From Hydrogenophaga taeniospiralis CCUG 15921 (GTDB taxonomy: Bacteria; Pseudomonadota; Gammaproteobacteria; Burkholderiales; Burkholderiaceae_C): 64,000 nucleotides of DNA. Below the pieces are notes generated by a model, which did not search any database, had not been told where the DNA came from, and saw nothing but the letters and a program-made list of their open reading frames with translations. Shown in pieces: positions 9,228 through 17,239 of this stretch (within the stretch, counting starts at the first letter, position 1; each line of letters opens with the position of its first letter). Made by a program: the position numbers and the translations under genes. The stretch covers positions 620,001-684,000 of the forward strand of contig NZ_BCWR01000001.1 in assembly GCF_001592305.1 (NCBI RefSeq). The letters run 5' to 3'.

Positions 9228-10364
9228 TCATGGCAACGGAATCAGCAGTTTGAAATCCGTGTGACCCGGAACGCTCTCACACTCGATCAGACCATGGTGC
9301 TGCTGGACAAAGGTTTGCGCCAGCGTGAGGCCAAGGCCGGAGCCGCCATCACGCCCCGACACCAGCGGGAAAAAGATGCGGTCCTTGATCGAGTCTGGAA
9401 CGCCAGGCCCGTTGTCGATCACATGCAATTCCAGTGCCAGCCGATACCGCTGCTTGCCGAAGGTCACTTGCCGCCCCACCCGCGTGCGGAACGTGATCTG
9501 CGCATCACCCACCGCCATGCGCTCGCCCAGCGCCTGGGCCGCGTTGTGCGCGATGTTCAGCACCGCTTGGATCAGTTGCTCGCGGTCGCCCCGGAACTCG
9601 GGGATGGAGGTGTCGTAGTCGCGCACCACGCGCAGGCCCTTGGGAAACTCGGCCACGATCAGCGAACGCACGCGCTCGCACACCTCGTGGATGTTCACGT
9701 CGCCCACCACATGCGGGCGCCGGTGCGGCGCGAGCAGCCGGTCCACCAGCGACTGCAGCCGGTCTGCCTCGTGGATGATGACCTGCGTGTACTCGATCAG
9801 CTCCTTGGATTCCAACTCCATCTGCAGCAGCTGCGCCGCGCCACGGATGCCCCCCAGTGGGTTCTTGATCTCGTGCGCAAGGTTGCGGATCAGTTCCTTG
9901 TTGGCCTGCGCCTGGTCGATCAGGCGTTCTTCGCGCTCCTGCCGGGTCTGCTGTTCCAGCGGCAGCAGCTCGACGATGACCTCCCCGGGGGTTTCGGTCT
10001 GCGCCACCACCACGTGCACGGGCAATGGTTCGTGCGTCGCCCGCCTGAGCCAGGCGTCGTAGCGCAGCGCAGCGAACTCGTTGCCACGGGCGCCGCTCAA
10101 CGCACTCTGCAGCAAGGTGGGCTCGGTGAAGCAGTCCTGCAGCAAAGCGCCAGTGATGCTGCGCCGGGACATGCCCAACGCATCCTCCAGCGCCGCATTG
10201 GCGTAGAGGATGGCGCCGTCGGAGGCGACCACAGCCACCAGGGTGGCCAGCAGGTCCAGAGACTGGAATCGCAGCGGGGCGGCCGCAGGTCGCGCGACGG
10301 GCCTGACTGGCGCCGCGAGGGTGTCTGCGGCAAGGGATGGGGTGGGGGGGGCAGGCTTTTTCAA
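9228..10364 (-). CDS. glnL: Nitrogen regulation sensor histidine kinase NtrB
   Basis: A 378-residue cytoplasmic kinase/phosphatase that controls NtrC, normally under PII control. A PAS-like region lies at residues about 30-140, the dimerisation/phosphoacceptor H box at IRNLAHEIKNPLGGIRGAAQLL, and the ATPase domain has the N box LNIAHNAAQAL and G boxes VIDNGPGVP and GGSGLGLTLAQ. The apparent start is TTG at 10364, preceded closely by AGGTGG; codons 5-8 contain a run of eight C. The stop of the preceding secreted-protein gene is only five bases upstream, so the genes are cotranscribed. Confidence 0.93.
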   Translation of the reverse strand: MKKPAPPTPSLAADTLAAPVRPVARPAAAPLRFQSLDLLATLVAVVASDGAILYANAALEDALGMSRRSITGALLQDCFTEPTLLQSALSGARGNEFAALRYDAWLRRATHEPLPVHVVVAQTETPGEVIVELLPLEQQTRQEREERLIDQAQANKELIRNLAHEIKNPLGGIRGAAQLLQMELESKELIEYTQVIIHEADRLQSLVDRLLAPHRRPHVVGDVNIHEVCERVRSLIVAEFPKGLRVVRDYDTSIPEFRGDREQLIQAVLNIAHNAAQALGERMAVGDAQITFRTRVGRQVTFGKQRYRLALELHVIDNGPGVPDSIKDRIFFPLVSGRDGGSGLGLTLAQTFVQQHHGLIECESVPGHTDFKLLIPLP

Positions 10365-10369
10365 GCCAC

Positions 10370-10906
10370 CTATTTTGCGGCAGTTCCGGGGGTGCCCGAG
10401 GAACCATCCAACCGGCCCAATTCGCGGCGGATCCCCGCCACGTCGGCTTCGGCCCGGGCCACGGCCGCCTTGAGTTCGGCCACGCGGTCCAGATAGCGCT
10501 GGTAGTTGCGCGATTCAATGCCCTGCTTCTCGGGCTCGCCGTTGGCGTACTCCTTTTGGGCCTGCGCCAGACGCTCTTCGGCTTTGCGGAGCTCCGCCGC
10601 CAGAATGGCACGCGCGTCGCTGTCACGGGCACGTTGTTCCGGGGAATTGATTCGCTCGCCACCCCCACGCGCGGCGGATGGGGCAGCGGCGGGCCGGCTG
10701 GCCTGCGGGGTGATGCCCTGCACGATGGTGATGTTGCCGCCTTCCATCAGCTTGCAGCCGCGGTTTTTGGCCACCTGGGCATTGTTGGTGTACTCATTGC
10801 CGCAGCGGTAGATGCGTTCCTGAGCGTGTGCTTGGACCAAGCACAGACCAGCCGCACTGGCAATCAACCAACGAATGGCGAAGGGAGGCAAAGAAATCAA
10901 CAACAC
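10370..10906 (-). CDS. Small secreted protein between glnA and ntrB (DUF4124-like N-terminus)
   Basis: A 178-residue protein with a signal peptide (residues about 1-28, ending in VQAHAQ) and a coiled-coil-prone, Ala/Glu/Arg-rich second half (about 90-165). After cleavage the mature protein starts ERIYRCGNEYTNN, with two cysteines (YRCG and NRGCK) that could form one disulfide; this resembles the start of DUF4124 proteins, but I am not sure of family membership. The GTG start at 10906 has GGAG about seven bases upstream. It is sandwiched between glnA and ntrB and runs into ntrB with a five-base gap, so it is probably controlled with the nitrogen genes. No function can be given. Confidence 0.7.
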   Translation of the reverse strand: MLLISLPPFAIRWLIASAAGLCLVQAHAQERIYRCGNEYTNNAQVAKNRGCKLMEGGNITIVQGITPQASRPAAAPSAARGGGERINSPEQRARDSDARAILAAELRKAEERLAQAQKEYANGEPEKQGIESRNYQRYLDRVAELKAAVARAEADVAGIRRELGRLDGSSGTPGTAAK

Positions 10907-11009
10907 GTTTCTCCATGCGCCGGCGGCGCGTGTACATCACATTTCAGTATGACCGAAAACCGTCCAAAAAGTGCCTGCGTCCCAGCGCAGGGGTGGTGAA
11001 TTTGCCTCA

Positions 11010-11053
11010 CCCCAAACAAAAGGGACGGCATCTGCCGTCCCTTTTGTTTGGGG
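11010..11053 (-). terminator. Perfect 21-bp inverted repeat, probable glnA terminator
   Basis: Two exact 21-base arms (11010-11030 and 11033-11053), beginning CCCCAAACAAAAGGGACGG, face each other across two bases. Folded, this gives a very stable hairpin with a small loop. It lies 55 bases after the glnA stop and before the secreted-protein gene, with T-rich arm sequence but no long T tail. It would end or reduce transcription from glnA into ntrB-ntrC, and being symmetric it could act in both directions. Confidence 0.75.
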
Positions 11054-11108
11054 TCCACGGTGGCCGTGGACCCGGTGAAAGAACAACCCGGCCAGGCCGG
11101 GCCGGTCT

Positions 11109-12524
11109 TCACAGGCTGTAGTACATGTCGAATTCGACCGGGTGCGGCGCCATGCGGAAGCGCGTGACTTCGGCCATCTTCAGTTCGATGTAGGCATCGA
11201 GCATGGAGTCGGTGAACACACCGCCCTTGGTCAGGAAGCCGCGGTCCTTGTCCAGATAGTCCAGCGCCTGGTCGAGGCTGTGGCACACGGTGGGGACCAG
11301 TTTGTCTTCCTCCGGGGGCAGGTGGTACAGATCCTTGGTGGCGGCTTCGCCCGGATGGATCTTGTTCTCCACGCCGTCCAGACCCGCCATCATCAGCGCC
11401 GAGAAGCACAGGTAGGGGTTGGCCGAAGGATCGGGGAAGCGGGCTTCGATGCGACGGCCCTTGGGGTTGGCCACGTACGGGATGCGGATCGAGGCCGAGC
11501 GGTTGCGGGCCGAGTAGGCCAGCTTCACCGGGGCTTCGAAGCCGGGCACCAGACGCTTGTACGAGTTCGTGCCGGGGTTGGTGATGGCGTTCAGGGCACG
11601 GGCGTGCTTGATGATGCCGCCGATGTAGAACAGCGCGAAGTCGCTCAGGCCCGCATAGCCGTCACCGGCGAAGAGGTTCTTGCCGTCTTTCCAGATCGAC
11701 TGGTGCACGTGCATGCCCGAGCCGTTGTCGCCGGCGTAAGGCTTGGGCATGAAGGTCGCGGTCTTGCCGTAGGCGTTGGCCACGTTCTGCACCACGTACT
11801 TCAGGACCTGGGTCCAGTCGGCGCGCTCAACCAGCGTGCTGAACTTGGTACCGATTTCGTTCTGGCCAGCGCCCGCCACTTCGTGGTGGAACACCTCGAC
11901 CGGGATGCCCAGCGATTCGAGGATCAGGGACATCTCGGCGCGCATGTCTTGCGTGCTGTCGACCGGGGGCACGGGGAAGTAACCGCCCTTGACGGTGGGA
12001 CGGTGGCCGCGGTTGCCACCTTCGAGCTTGGCACCGCTGTTCCACGGGGCTTCGTACTCTTCGATCTCGTACATCACGCGGCCGGGTTCGTTGCTCCAAC
12101 GCACGCCGTCGAAGATGAAGAACTCGGGTTCCGGTCCGAAGAATGCGGTGTCGCCCAGGCCGGAGGCCTTGAGGTAGGCTTCGGCGCGCTTGGCGATCGA
12201 GCGCGGATCGCGGTCGTAGGCCTTGCCGTCACCGGGTTCGATCACGTCGCACTGCAGGAACAGGGTGGTCTCTTCGAAGAACGGGTCGATGTTGGCCGTG
12301 TTGGGGTCGGGCATGAGTTGCATGTCCGAGGCTTCAATGCCCTTCCAGCCAGCCACCGAAGAACCGTCGAACGCGTGGCCCGAAGTGAACTTGTCTTCGT
12401 CGAAGTGGGAAACAGGCACGGTCACGTGCTGCTCTTTGCCCCGGGTGTCGGTGAAGCGGAAGTCAACAAACTTGACTTCGTTGTCTTTCACCATTTGCAT
12501 CACGTCTGCGACGGTCTTGGCCAT
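11109..12524 (-). CDS. glnA: Glutamine synthetase type I
   Basis: GlnA joins ammonium and glutamate using ATP and is the main entry of ammonium under low nitrogen. The 471-residue protein matches the usual type I length. Metal- and substrate-binding segments are visible: [55 protein letters not shown], and [20 protein letters not shown]. The adenylylation tyrosine lies in [10 protein letters not shown], so activity is probably controlled by GlnE. The ATG at 12524 has AGGAGT eight bases upstream; a longer frame upstream overlaps the sigma-54 promoter and is not coding. Confidence 0.97.
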   Translation of the reverse strand: MAKTVADVMQMVKDNEVKFVDFRFTDTRGKEQHVTVPVSHFDEDKFTSGHAFDGSSVAGWKGIEASDMQLMPDPNTANIDPFFEETTLFLQCDVIEPGDGKAYDRDPRSIAKRAEAYLKASGLGDTAFFGPEPEFFIFDGVRWSNEPGRVMYEIEEYEAPWNSGAKLEGGNRGHRPTVKGGYFPVPPVDSTQDMRAEMSLILESLGIPVEVFHHEVAGAGQNEIGTKFSTLVERADWTQVLKYVVQNVANAYGKTATFMPKPYAGDNGSGMHVHQSIWKDGKNLFAGDGYAGLSDFALFYIGGIIKHARALNAITNPGTNSYKRLVPGFEAPVKLAYSARNRSASIRIPYVANPKGRRIEARFPDPSANPYLCFSALMMAGLDGVENKIHPGEAATKDLYHLPPEEDKLVPTVCHSLDQALDYLDKDRGFLTKGGVFTDSMLDAYIELKMAEVTRFRMAPHPVEFDMYYSL

Positions 12525-12575
12525 CAAATACTCCTGTAGCTGGGTGAGTGGAAATAAAAACGACGTACGAGTTAA

Positions 12576-12590
12576 GCAGTATTTGTGCCA
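12576..12590 (-). promoter_or_regulatory. Sigma-54 (-24/-12) promoter of glnA
   Basis: On the minus strand the sequence reads TGGCACAAATACTGC. The GG and GC pairs have the exact spacing required by RpoN. Transcription would start about twelve bases further on, roughly 40 bases before the glnA ATG. The adjacent ntrC product is the expected activator. Confidence 0.85.
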
Positions 12591-12622
12591 TTGCATGACG
12601 CTCGACACAGACCCGGAATGCC

Positions 12623-12646
12623 AATCCCGCTTGCTCGGGCGGGATT
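12623..12646 (-). terminator. Short hairpin between glnA promoter and upstream sites
   Basis: Eight-base arms (AATCCCGC and GCGGGATT) flank an eight-base loop. It lies downstream of the MoCF-domain gene and upstream of the glnA promoter, so it may end the incoming transcript. There is no T run, so this is a weak call. Confidence 0.35.
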
Positions 12647-12654
12647 ATCGCCGA

Positions 12655-12668
12655 GGCGGTGCACCGCC
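12655..12668. promoter_or_regulatory. 14-bp perfect palindrome in the glnA control region
   Basis: GGCGGTGCACCGCC is an exact palindrome lying between the sigma-54 promoter and the NtrC-type sites. Its GTGCAC core resembles NtrC half sites without the N7 spacing. It could be a regulator site or part of a local structure; the role is not known. Confidence 0.35.
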
Positions 12669-12743
12669 AAGACGCCACGCACCGGTTTAAAACAGGTGAC
12701 GCAAGTGTGGGTGGACAAAACAGCAACACCCCTCAGTCAAACC

Positions 12744-12758
12744 GCACCATCACAGTGC
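12744..12758. promoter_or_regulatory. NtrC-type upstream activator site 1 for glnA
   Basis: GCACCATCACAGTGC fits the GCAC-N7-GTGC core of enterobacterial NtrC sites. Its centre is about 185 bases upstream of the inferred sigma-54 start. Confidence 0.7.
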
Positions 12759-12771
12759 ACACCTTCAAATA

Positions 12772-12786
12772 GCACTCATATGGTGC
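12772..12786. promoter_or_regulatory. NtrC-type upstream activator site 2 for glnA
   Basis: GCACTCATATGGTGC fits GCAC-N7-GTGC. It is 28 bases, close to three helical turns, from site 1, which suits cooperative binding of two NtrC dimers. Confidence 0.7.
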
Positions 12787-12792
12787 ATTCAT

Positions 12793-13623
12793 TCATCGCA
12801 CCATTTCAGGGCCAAGCTCGGCGCCACAGGTCTTCAGGCCCGACAGCAGGTCGCCAAAAGCCGCCGCCACCGCCGCCGGCGCGCCCTTGACCCCCAGCTC
12901 GATGTGCCGACCGAACTCCGGATGGTCCACGCTGGGCAGACTGAACACCTTGACCGGATGCGTCTGCTCGATGCGTTCCATGAGCGGCGTGAGGGTGGCC
13001 TCCATCGTGCCCATGACCACCACCGACCGCTCCTGCCAAGTTCCAGGACGTTGCCAGTGGCGGTATTGCTGGTCCAGCACGGCTTCGATCATGGGCCAGG
13101 CCATCACGGGAAACCCGGGCACGAAATGCACCACGCCACCGCCAGGGCCGTCGCATGAAAAGCCCGGAATCCGGTTATAGGGGTTGTGGATGATCCGCGC
13201 ACCCACCGGAAACACACCCATGTTGTAGCGGTGCACGTTGTCGGCACGCTCGGGGTCAAAAACCTGCCCTTGCTCGGCGGCGATGTCGCGCATGCGCTGC
13301 TCGATCAGATCGCGCGCCTCGGGGTGCAAACGCAGCTCCACGCCCAGGGCGGCGGCGGCGCACTGGCGGGTGTGGTCATCGGGCGTGGCACCAATGCCGC
13401 CGCAGGAAAACACCACGTCGGCGCTGGCGAACGCGTCGCGCAGCGTGGCCGTGATGCGCTCCCGGTCGTCCCCCACGCAGTGGGCCCAGGTCAGCGACAG
13501 CCCGCGGGCGGCCAGCAGCTCGATGACTTTGGGCAGGTGCTTGTCAGCCCGTTTGCCGGAGAGGATTTCGTCTCCGATGATGATGAGCCCGAAAGAAGGT
13601 GGCATGGTGGTTTTTGATGGCAT
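12793..13623 (-). CDS. MoCF-domain protein (CinA N-terminal / molybdopterin-binding type)
   Basis: A 276-residue protein with a MoaB/Mog-like domain in the first 170 residues: LIIIGDEILSGKRADKHLP, then FSCGGIGATPDDHTRQ, the typical GGxGxxxDD turn. It lacks the C-terminal amide hydrolase domain of full-length CinA, so calling it CinA would be misleading. Stand-alone proteins of this type are usually annotated as competence/damage-inducible protein A or molybdopterin-binding protein, and their substrate is uncertain. The ATG at 13623 directly follows the stop of the EI24-type gene with no gap, so the two form an operon. An ATG six codons further in (MPPSFGLI) is also possible. Confidence 0.8.
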   Translation of the reverse strand: MPSKTTMPPSFGLIIIGDEILSGKRADKHLPKVIELLAARGLSLTWAHCVGDDRERITATLRDAFASADVVFSCGGIGATPDDHTRQCAAAALGVELRLHPEARDLIEQRMRDIAAEQGQVFDPERADNVHRYNMGVFPVGARIIHNPYNRIPGFSCDGPGGGVVHFVPGFPVMAWPMIEAVLDQQYRHWQRPGTWQERSVVVMGTMEATLTPLMERIEQTHPVKVFSLPSVDHPEFGRHIELGVKGAPAAVAAAFGDLLSGLKTCGAELGPEMVR

Positions 13624-14547
13624 TCAGAGATTCCCCATGGATCCGGGCGGCGGCAGACCCAGATCGTCCGGGGCACCCGCGTTGGGCAGATTCGGTGGCT
13701 TCGGCCCGACCACATCGGCGGTGTTCGCGTTGACCTCAAACGCCTCAACCGGGACCGTCGCCCGCAGCTGCTGCAGGGCGGTCAGCGCGAAATGGGCAAA
13801 CCAGAGCGACGCAAACGCAAACACCAGGGTGTAGATCCAGATCGCGACCGGCACCAGCAGCGGCGCCAACGCAATGACCATGGCCCCCGATGCCCACAAC
13901 AGGCTGGGCGCCGCTCCCAGATAGCCGCTAAGCACCCCCATGAGCAGGAGACTGCCCCGATGCTCATGCAGAATGCGCTTGCGCTCATCGACACTGGCAT
14001 GCTCGGCCAGCGCGTCAAAGGCAAAGACCCGGTAGGTCAGCCAACCCCAGATCAGCGGGGGCAGGATCAACACCATGGGAGGGACCAGCCACAGCGGCAT
14101 GGACACCACCAGCACCAGCACGGCGAGCACGGTGGACCCCAGCGACCACAGCACACTCGCCAGCAGCGAACCACCATGCTTGCGCTCCAGCGTGGCAAAG
14201 CGCCGCTGCCCCACCAGCGACACCATGGCCGGCGTCATGAGCACGGCCACCAGCAGCAGGCACGACAGCACGATGACCGGCGTGGCCAGCACCAGCACCA
14301 GCAGCGGCGCAAACACCGTGCGCAGCGACCCCATGCCCATGCGATCGAGCCAGCTGAGCAAGGCCTGCATCAGCTCGAAGGCTTCCAGCCAGGCGGCCAC
14401 GGAAGCCACCGCCCCCTCCCAGAAAAAGTAGCCCAGCCCGAACGACACCACCACCATCAGGATCAGGGGAAGGAACGAGAGCGCGATCACGCGCGGATGC
14501 ATGCAGTAGGCGACGGCGCGCCAAAACGAATCGAACAGCAACTTCAT
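13624..14547 (-). CDS. EI24-domain membrane protein (CysZ-like)
   Basis: A 307-residue inner-membrane protein with about six hydrophobic segments: an opening amphipathic stretch LLFDSFWRAVAYCMHP, then RVIALSFLPLILMVVVSFGL, LVLVLATPVIVLSCLLLVAV, VLAVLVLVVSMPLWLVPPMV and others, followed by a hydrophilic Pro/Asn-rich tail. The opening and overall plan fit the EI24/CysZ family, which includes a sulfate uptake protein, but substrate is not assignable. The ATG at 14547 is chosen from the hydrophobic profile; a GTG two codons upstream is the alternative. It runs directly into the MoCF-domain gene. Confidence 0.8.
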   Translation of the reverse strand: MKLLFDSFWRAVAYCMHPRVIALSFLPLILMVVVSFGLGYFFWEGAVASVAAWLEAFELMQALLSWLDRMGMGSLRTVFAPLLVLVLATPVIVLSCLLLVAVLMTPAMVSLVGQRRFATLERKHGGSLLASVLWSLGSTVLAVLVLVVSMPLWLVPPMVLILPPLIWGWLTYRVFAFDALAEHASVDERKRILHEHRGSLLLMGVLSGYLGAAPSLLWASGAMVIALAPLLVPVAIWIYTLVFAFASLWFAHFALTALQQLRATVPVEAFEVNANTADVVGPKPPNLPNAGAPDDLGLPPPGSMGNL

Positions 14548-15018
14548 GTGAACAAGAATACAGGGACTCCGCACACCCCCTGATCTCACGGGAATACCCA
14601 CCCGTGGACACAGCCCGCAGCGGGACCGACCCGCCACCCCCAGCGCGGCGGCCCCAGCGTTTCAGGCTTGGGGCGATGGATACCTCATTTGCGGGATAGG
14701 CGGCACCCCCGCTTCTGGGCACAATTCTCAGTTTCAGGCACAGCCCCCCCATGTCACGCCAACCCCGGAACCCGCGCTGCCAGCGGTCCCGAAACGCGGT
14801 GGTCCGGCGGCAATAGCAGCGTTGCGGCCGGGGCCCGAATTTCTCAGCGAGGGGCTTTTACACGCCCCAGGCGACCCGACGGGCGTGGTCAGCCCTCGAA
14901 GAGCCAAGCAAACCCCAAGGAAATCACGCAAACGGCCTCCCTCCTGCACCCTTGATTGGTTTCTTTTTGAACGATATACATACACTTTGATACAAACAAC
15001 CCGGACAATGCATTGCTC
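14548..15018. other. Intergenic region, no gene seen
   Basis: This 471-base stretch separates two divergent genes. I see no coding pattern on either strand and no tRNA or known RNA. A possible sigma-70 promoter for the plus-strand gene lies at its right end. The middle is GC-rich and unstructured by eye. Confidence 0.6.
14967..14994 (+). promoter_or_regulatory. Possible sigma-70 promoter
   Basis: TTGAAC and GATACA are 16 bases apart in a locally AT-rich patch, 25 bases before the ATG of the next gene. It is the only AT-rich, hexamer-like signal in this gap, but the match is moderate. Confidence 0.4.
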
Positions 15019-15750
15019 ATGAACTTCTGGCCCACCCCATGGCTGCTTGCAGCGCTGATCCCTGCACTTCTGGTGCTGGGCGCGCTGTTGCACCGGGCCT
15101 GGGAAGCCAGACGAACCCGGCGCCAACGGCGCATGCCCAAACATTGGCCCCTGAGCACACGGTCCATCGCCAACAGCGAAGAAGCACGCGTCTGGCACTG
15201 GCTGGCGCGGGCTTTCTACGATCACCACATCATGATCAAGCTACCGGTGACCCGCTTCACGCTGCCGCGTGACATGGAACAGGGCATGCATTGGTACCGA
15301 TTGCTCGGGGGGGTCTACTGCACGTTCACGGTCTGCAAAGCAGACGGCCGTGTGGTGGGATGCCTGGACGTGCCCGGGCGCCTGCCTTTGCCGCGCAGCA
15401 CCCGCCAACTCAAACATTCGCTGCTGACCCAATGCGGTCTGCCCTACTGGGTGGTTCGATCGAACGCCCTGCCAACCGTGGCAGAAATCCGGGCCGAGTT
15501 CCTGGGTGAATCGCCCACCGTTCAGTCCATGCGCGAGCGCGAACAGGAAGAGCGCGCCATCATCGCCGCGCAAACCAACCTGCGTTCGGCCATTTCGCGC
15601 CAGCGAAGCAACCGGCAAAGCGACTTCAGCCCACTGTCCACCTGGCCCAACAGCACGACCGGCCAGGCACCCAACAGCGTCCTGGGCTCCCAATGGCAGG
15701 AGAACTCGTTCCTGGTCCCTCTGGACAGCCGCAAGGGCGATCTGCTCTAA
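15019..15750 (+). CDS. Membrane-anchored protein of unknown function, DUF2726-like
   Basis: A 243-residue protein with one N-terminal membrane anchor (NFWPTPWLLAALIPALLVLGAL) followed by a basic stretch (RRTRRQRRMP) that keeps the rest in the cytoplasm. The central region (EARVWHWL, then YCTFTVCKADGRVVGCLDV, then RQLKHSLLTQCGLPYWVV) has the order of elements seen in DUF2726 proteins, which are related to restriction-like nucleases, but the catalytic residues are not convincing. The last 70 residues are Ser/Gln/Asn-rich and probably disordered. Start choices are ATG 15019 or TTG 15013. I do not recognise a function. Confidence 0.6.
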   Translation: MNFWPTPWLLAALIPALLVLGALLHRAWEARRTRRQRRMPKHWPLSTRSIANSEEARVWHWLARAFYDHHIMIKLPVTRFTLPRDMEQGMHWYRLLGGVYCTFTVCKADGRVVGCLDVPGRLPLPRSTRQLKHSLLTQCGLPYWVVRSNALPTVAEIRAEFLGESPTVQSMREREQEERAIIAAQTNLRSAISRQRSNRQSDFSPLSTWPNSTTGQAPNSVLGSQWQENSFLVPLDSRKGDLL

Positions 15751-15756
15751 GCCAGC

Positions 15757-16509
15757 TCAACCGACGGCGGGAGCGACGACCTTCTGTGTGAGGGCAAAGA
15801 CCTCAGCGTTCGTGAGCCAGCGCCACTGGCCTGGCAACAGATCGGCGGGCAGCATGAGTTGGCCCACGGAAGAGCGGTGCAAGCCCTCCACCCGGTTGCT
15901 CACCGCAGCCACCATGCGCTTGACCTGGTGGTACTTGCCGTCGGTCAACGTCAAACGCAGGTGGTGATCGGTCACGGCCTGGCAGGCCGCAGCCCGCACG
16001 GGCCTGGGATCGTCATCGAGCACCACACCTTCGAGCAAACGGGCAATCTGGCGTTCATCCAGTGGGTGCTTGACTTGCACCTCGTACACTTTTGGCACGT
16101 GGTGCCGTGGCGAAGTCATGCGGTGGATGAACTTGCCGTCGTCGGACAGCAGCAGCAAGCCCGTGGTGTCCTGGTCCAGCCGCCCCACCGCTTGCACACC
16201 CGCCGCCGCGCCGCCCCCCCGGCTGCGCAGTGGCCCCGGCAATAGGGTGTAGATACTCGGGTAGGTGCTGGGCTTTTGCGAGCACTCATACCCCGCCGGC
16301 TTGTGCAGCATGAGGTAGGCCAGCGCATGGTAGGCCCAGCGCTCGCCCTGCACCCAGAACTCCAGGCCGTTCTCCTCCCACTCATGGGTCGGGTCCGTGC
16401 AAACAGCCTGCTCTGGCCCAACCTGAACCAACCCTTGTTGTGCCAGCCCACAACAGACACGGCGTGTGCCAAAACCCTGGGAGAAAAGAATGTCCTGTAA
16501 CTGCATCAT
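15757..16509 (-). CDS. rsuA: 16S rRNA pseudouridine synthase, RsuA-like
   Basis: A 250-residue RsuA/RluB/E/F-family enzyme that isomerises one uridine in rRNA to pseudouridine. An S4-like RNA-binding segment lies at the N-terminus (LQDILFSQGFGTRRVCCGL), then YLMLHKPAGYECS, the catalytic-aspartate motif VGRLDQDTTGLLLLSDDG, and the C-terminal LTDGKYHQVKRMVAAVSNRV. The H-Q-V-K-R-M pattern is the RsuA-type signature. The exact target base, probably U516 of 16S rRNA, is inferred from family membership. ATG at 16509 is chosen because the S4 segment starts there; an upstream in-frame GTG at 16542 is possible. It is divergent from the DUF2062 gene. Confidence 0.85.
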   Translation of the reverse strand: MMQLQDILFSQGFGTRRVCCGLAQQGLVQVGPEQAVCTDPTHEWEENGLEFWVQGERWAYHALAYLMLHKPAGYECSQKPSTYPSIYTLLPGPLRSRGGGAAAGVQAVGRLDQDTTGLLLLSDDGKFIHRMTSPRHHVPKVYEVQVKHPLDERQIARLLEGVVLDDDPRPVRAAACQAVTDHHLRLTLTDGKYHQVKRMVAAVSNRVEGLHRSSVGQLMLPADLLPGQWRWLTNAEVFALTQKVVAPAVG

Positions 16510-16593
16510 GGTGGGTGGATTGTCACCGCTGTCAGATGGCACCTCTGCGCATCGGCCAGAATGGGGCTGCGAGTTGCATCAGGTGATCGATCG

Positions 16594-17196
16594 GTGAAAC
16601 ATACATTCAAGAAGTGGCTTCCCAAGCCGGAGACCGTGCGGGAGAACCGGTGGCTGCGATGGCTGGGCCCGGTGCTGCACCACCCCAGACTGTGGCATTT
16701 CAGCCGCAAGGGCATCGCCCTCGGGCTGGCGCTGGGGATCTTCTTCGGGTTGTTGATCCCTGTGGCCCAAATCCCGGTGTCGGCCACGGTAGCGGTTCTT
16801 TTGCGGGCCAATCTCCCCATGGCGGTGGCCAGCACCCTGGTGACCAACCCGGTCACGTTCGGGCCGGTGTACTACGGCGCCTACCGCCTGGGCAAACGGA
16901 TCCTCGGGGAACCCGCGCTCACCGAGGCACAAGCCGAGGCTCTGCTGAAAAGCGCCCACGCGGCGCCCGCTCAAGAACAAGGCTGGACCGACCGCATGGC
17001 GCACTGGGCAGGCAGACTCAAGACCGTGGGCAAGCCATTGGTGTTGGGGCTGTCCATCATCGCCACCGTCAGTGGCCTGGCCGTCTATTTCCTGACAAGT
17101 GCGTTGTGGATACTCAAAACCCGCTGGACACGTCGCAAGCGGCTGCGCGAGCGCACCACCCGTGATGCGGTCAATGCAGAGTCTTTGAGGGATTGA
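16594..17196 (+). CDS. DUF2062 membrane protein
   Basis: A 200-residue protein with the DUF2062 pattern: a basic start (KHTFKKWLPKPETVR), then KGIALGLALGIFFGLLIPVAQ, LRANLPMAVASTLVTNPVTFGPVYYGAYRLG, and a last membrane helix near residues 150-175. Members occur widely in proteobacteria and have no agreed function. I chose the GTG at 16594 because AGGTGA lies just upstream; an ATG eleven codons earlier is the other option. The C-terminal tail is rich in Arg/Lys. Confidence 0.75.
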   Translation: MKHTFKKWLPKPETVRENRWLRWLGPVLHHPRLWHFSRKGIALGLALGIFFGLLIPVAQIPVSATVAVLLRANLPMAVASTLVTNPVTFGPVYYGAYRLGKRILGEPALTEAQAEALLKSAHAAPAQEQGWTDRMAHWAGRLKTVGKPLVLGLSIIATVSGLAVYFLTSALWILKTRWTRRKRLRERTTRDAVNAESLRD

Positions 17197-17203
17197 AAAC
17201 AAA

Positions 17204-17231
17204 AACCCCGGGGCATCGGAGCCCCGGGGTT
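17204..17231 (-). terminator. Rho-independent terminator of ssrA
   Basis: Eleven-base arms (AACCCCGGGGC and GCCCCGGGGTT) flank a six-base loop, and on the minus strand the hairpin runs into TTTTTGTTTT. It starts nine bases after the tmRNA CCA end. In the plus direction there is no T tail. Confidence 0.9.
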
Positions 17232-17239
17232 AGGGTGTG

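Noticed and set aside
14650-14960. Small genes in the 14.5-15.0 kb gap
   Set aside because: The open frames found there have no start signal, no conserved feature and a composition unlike coding DNA in this genome.
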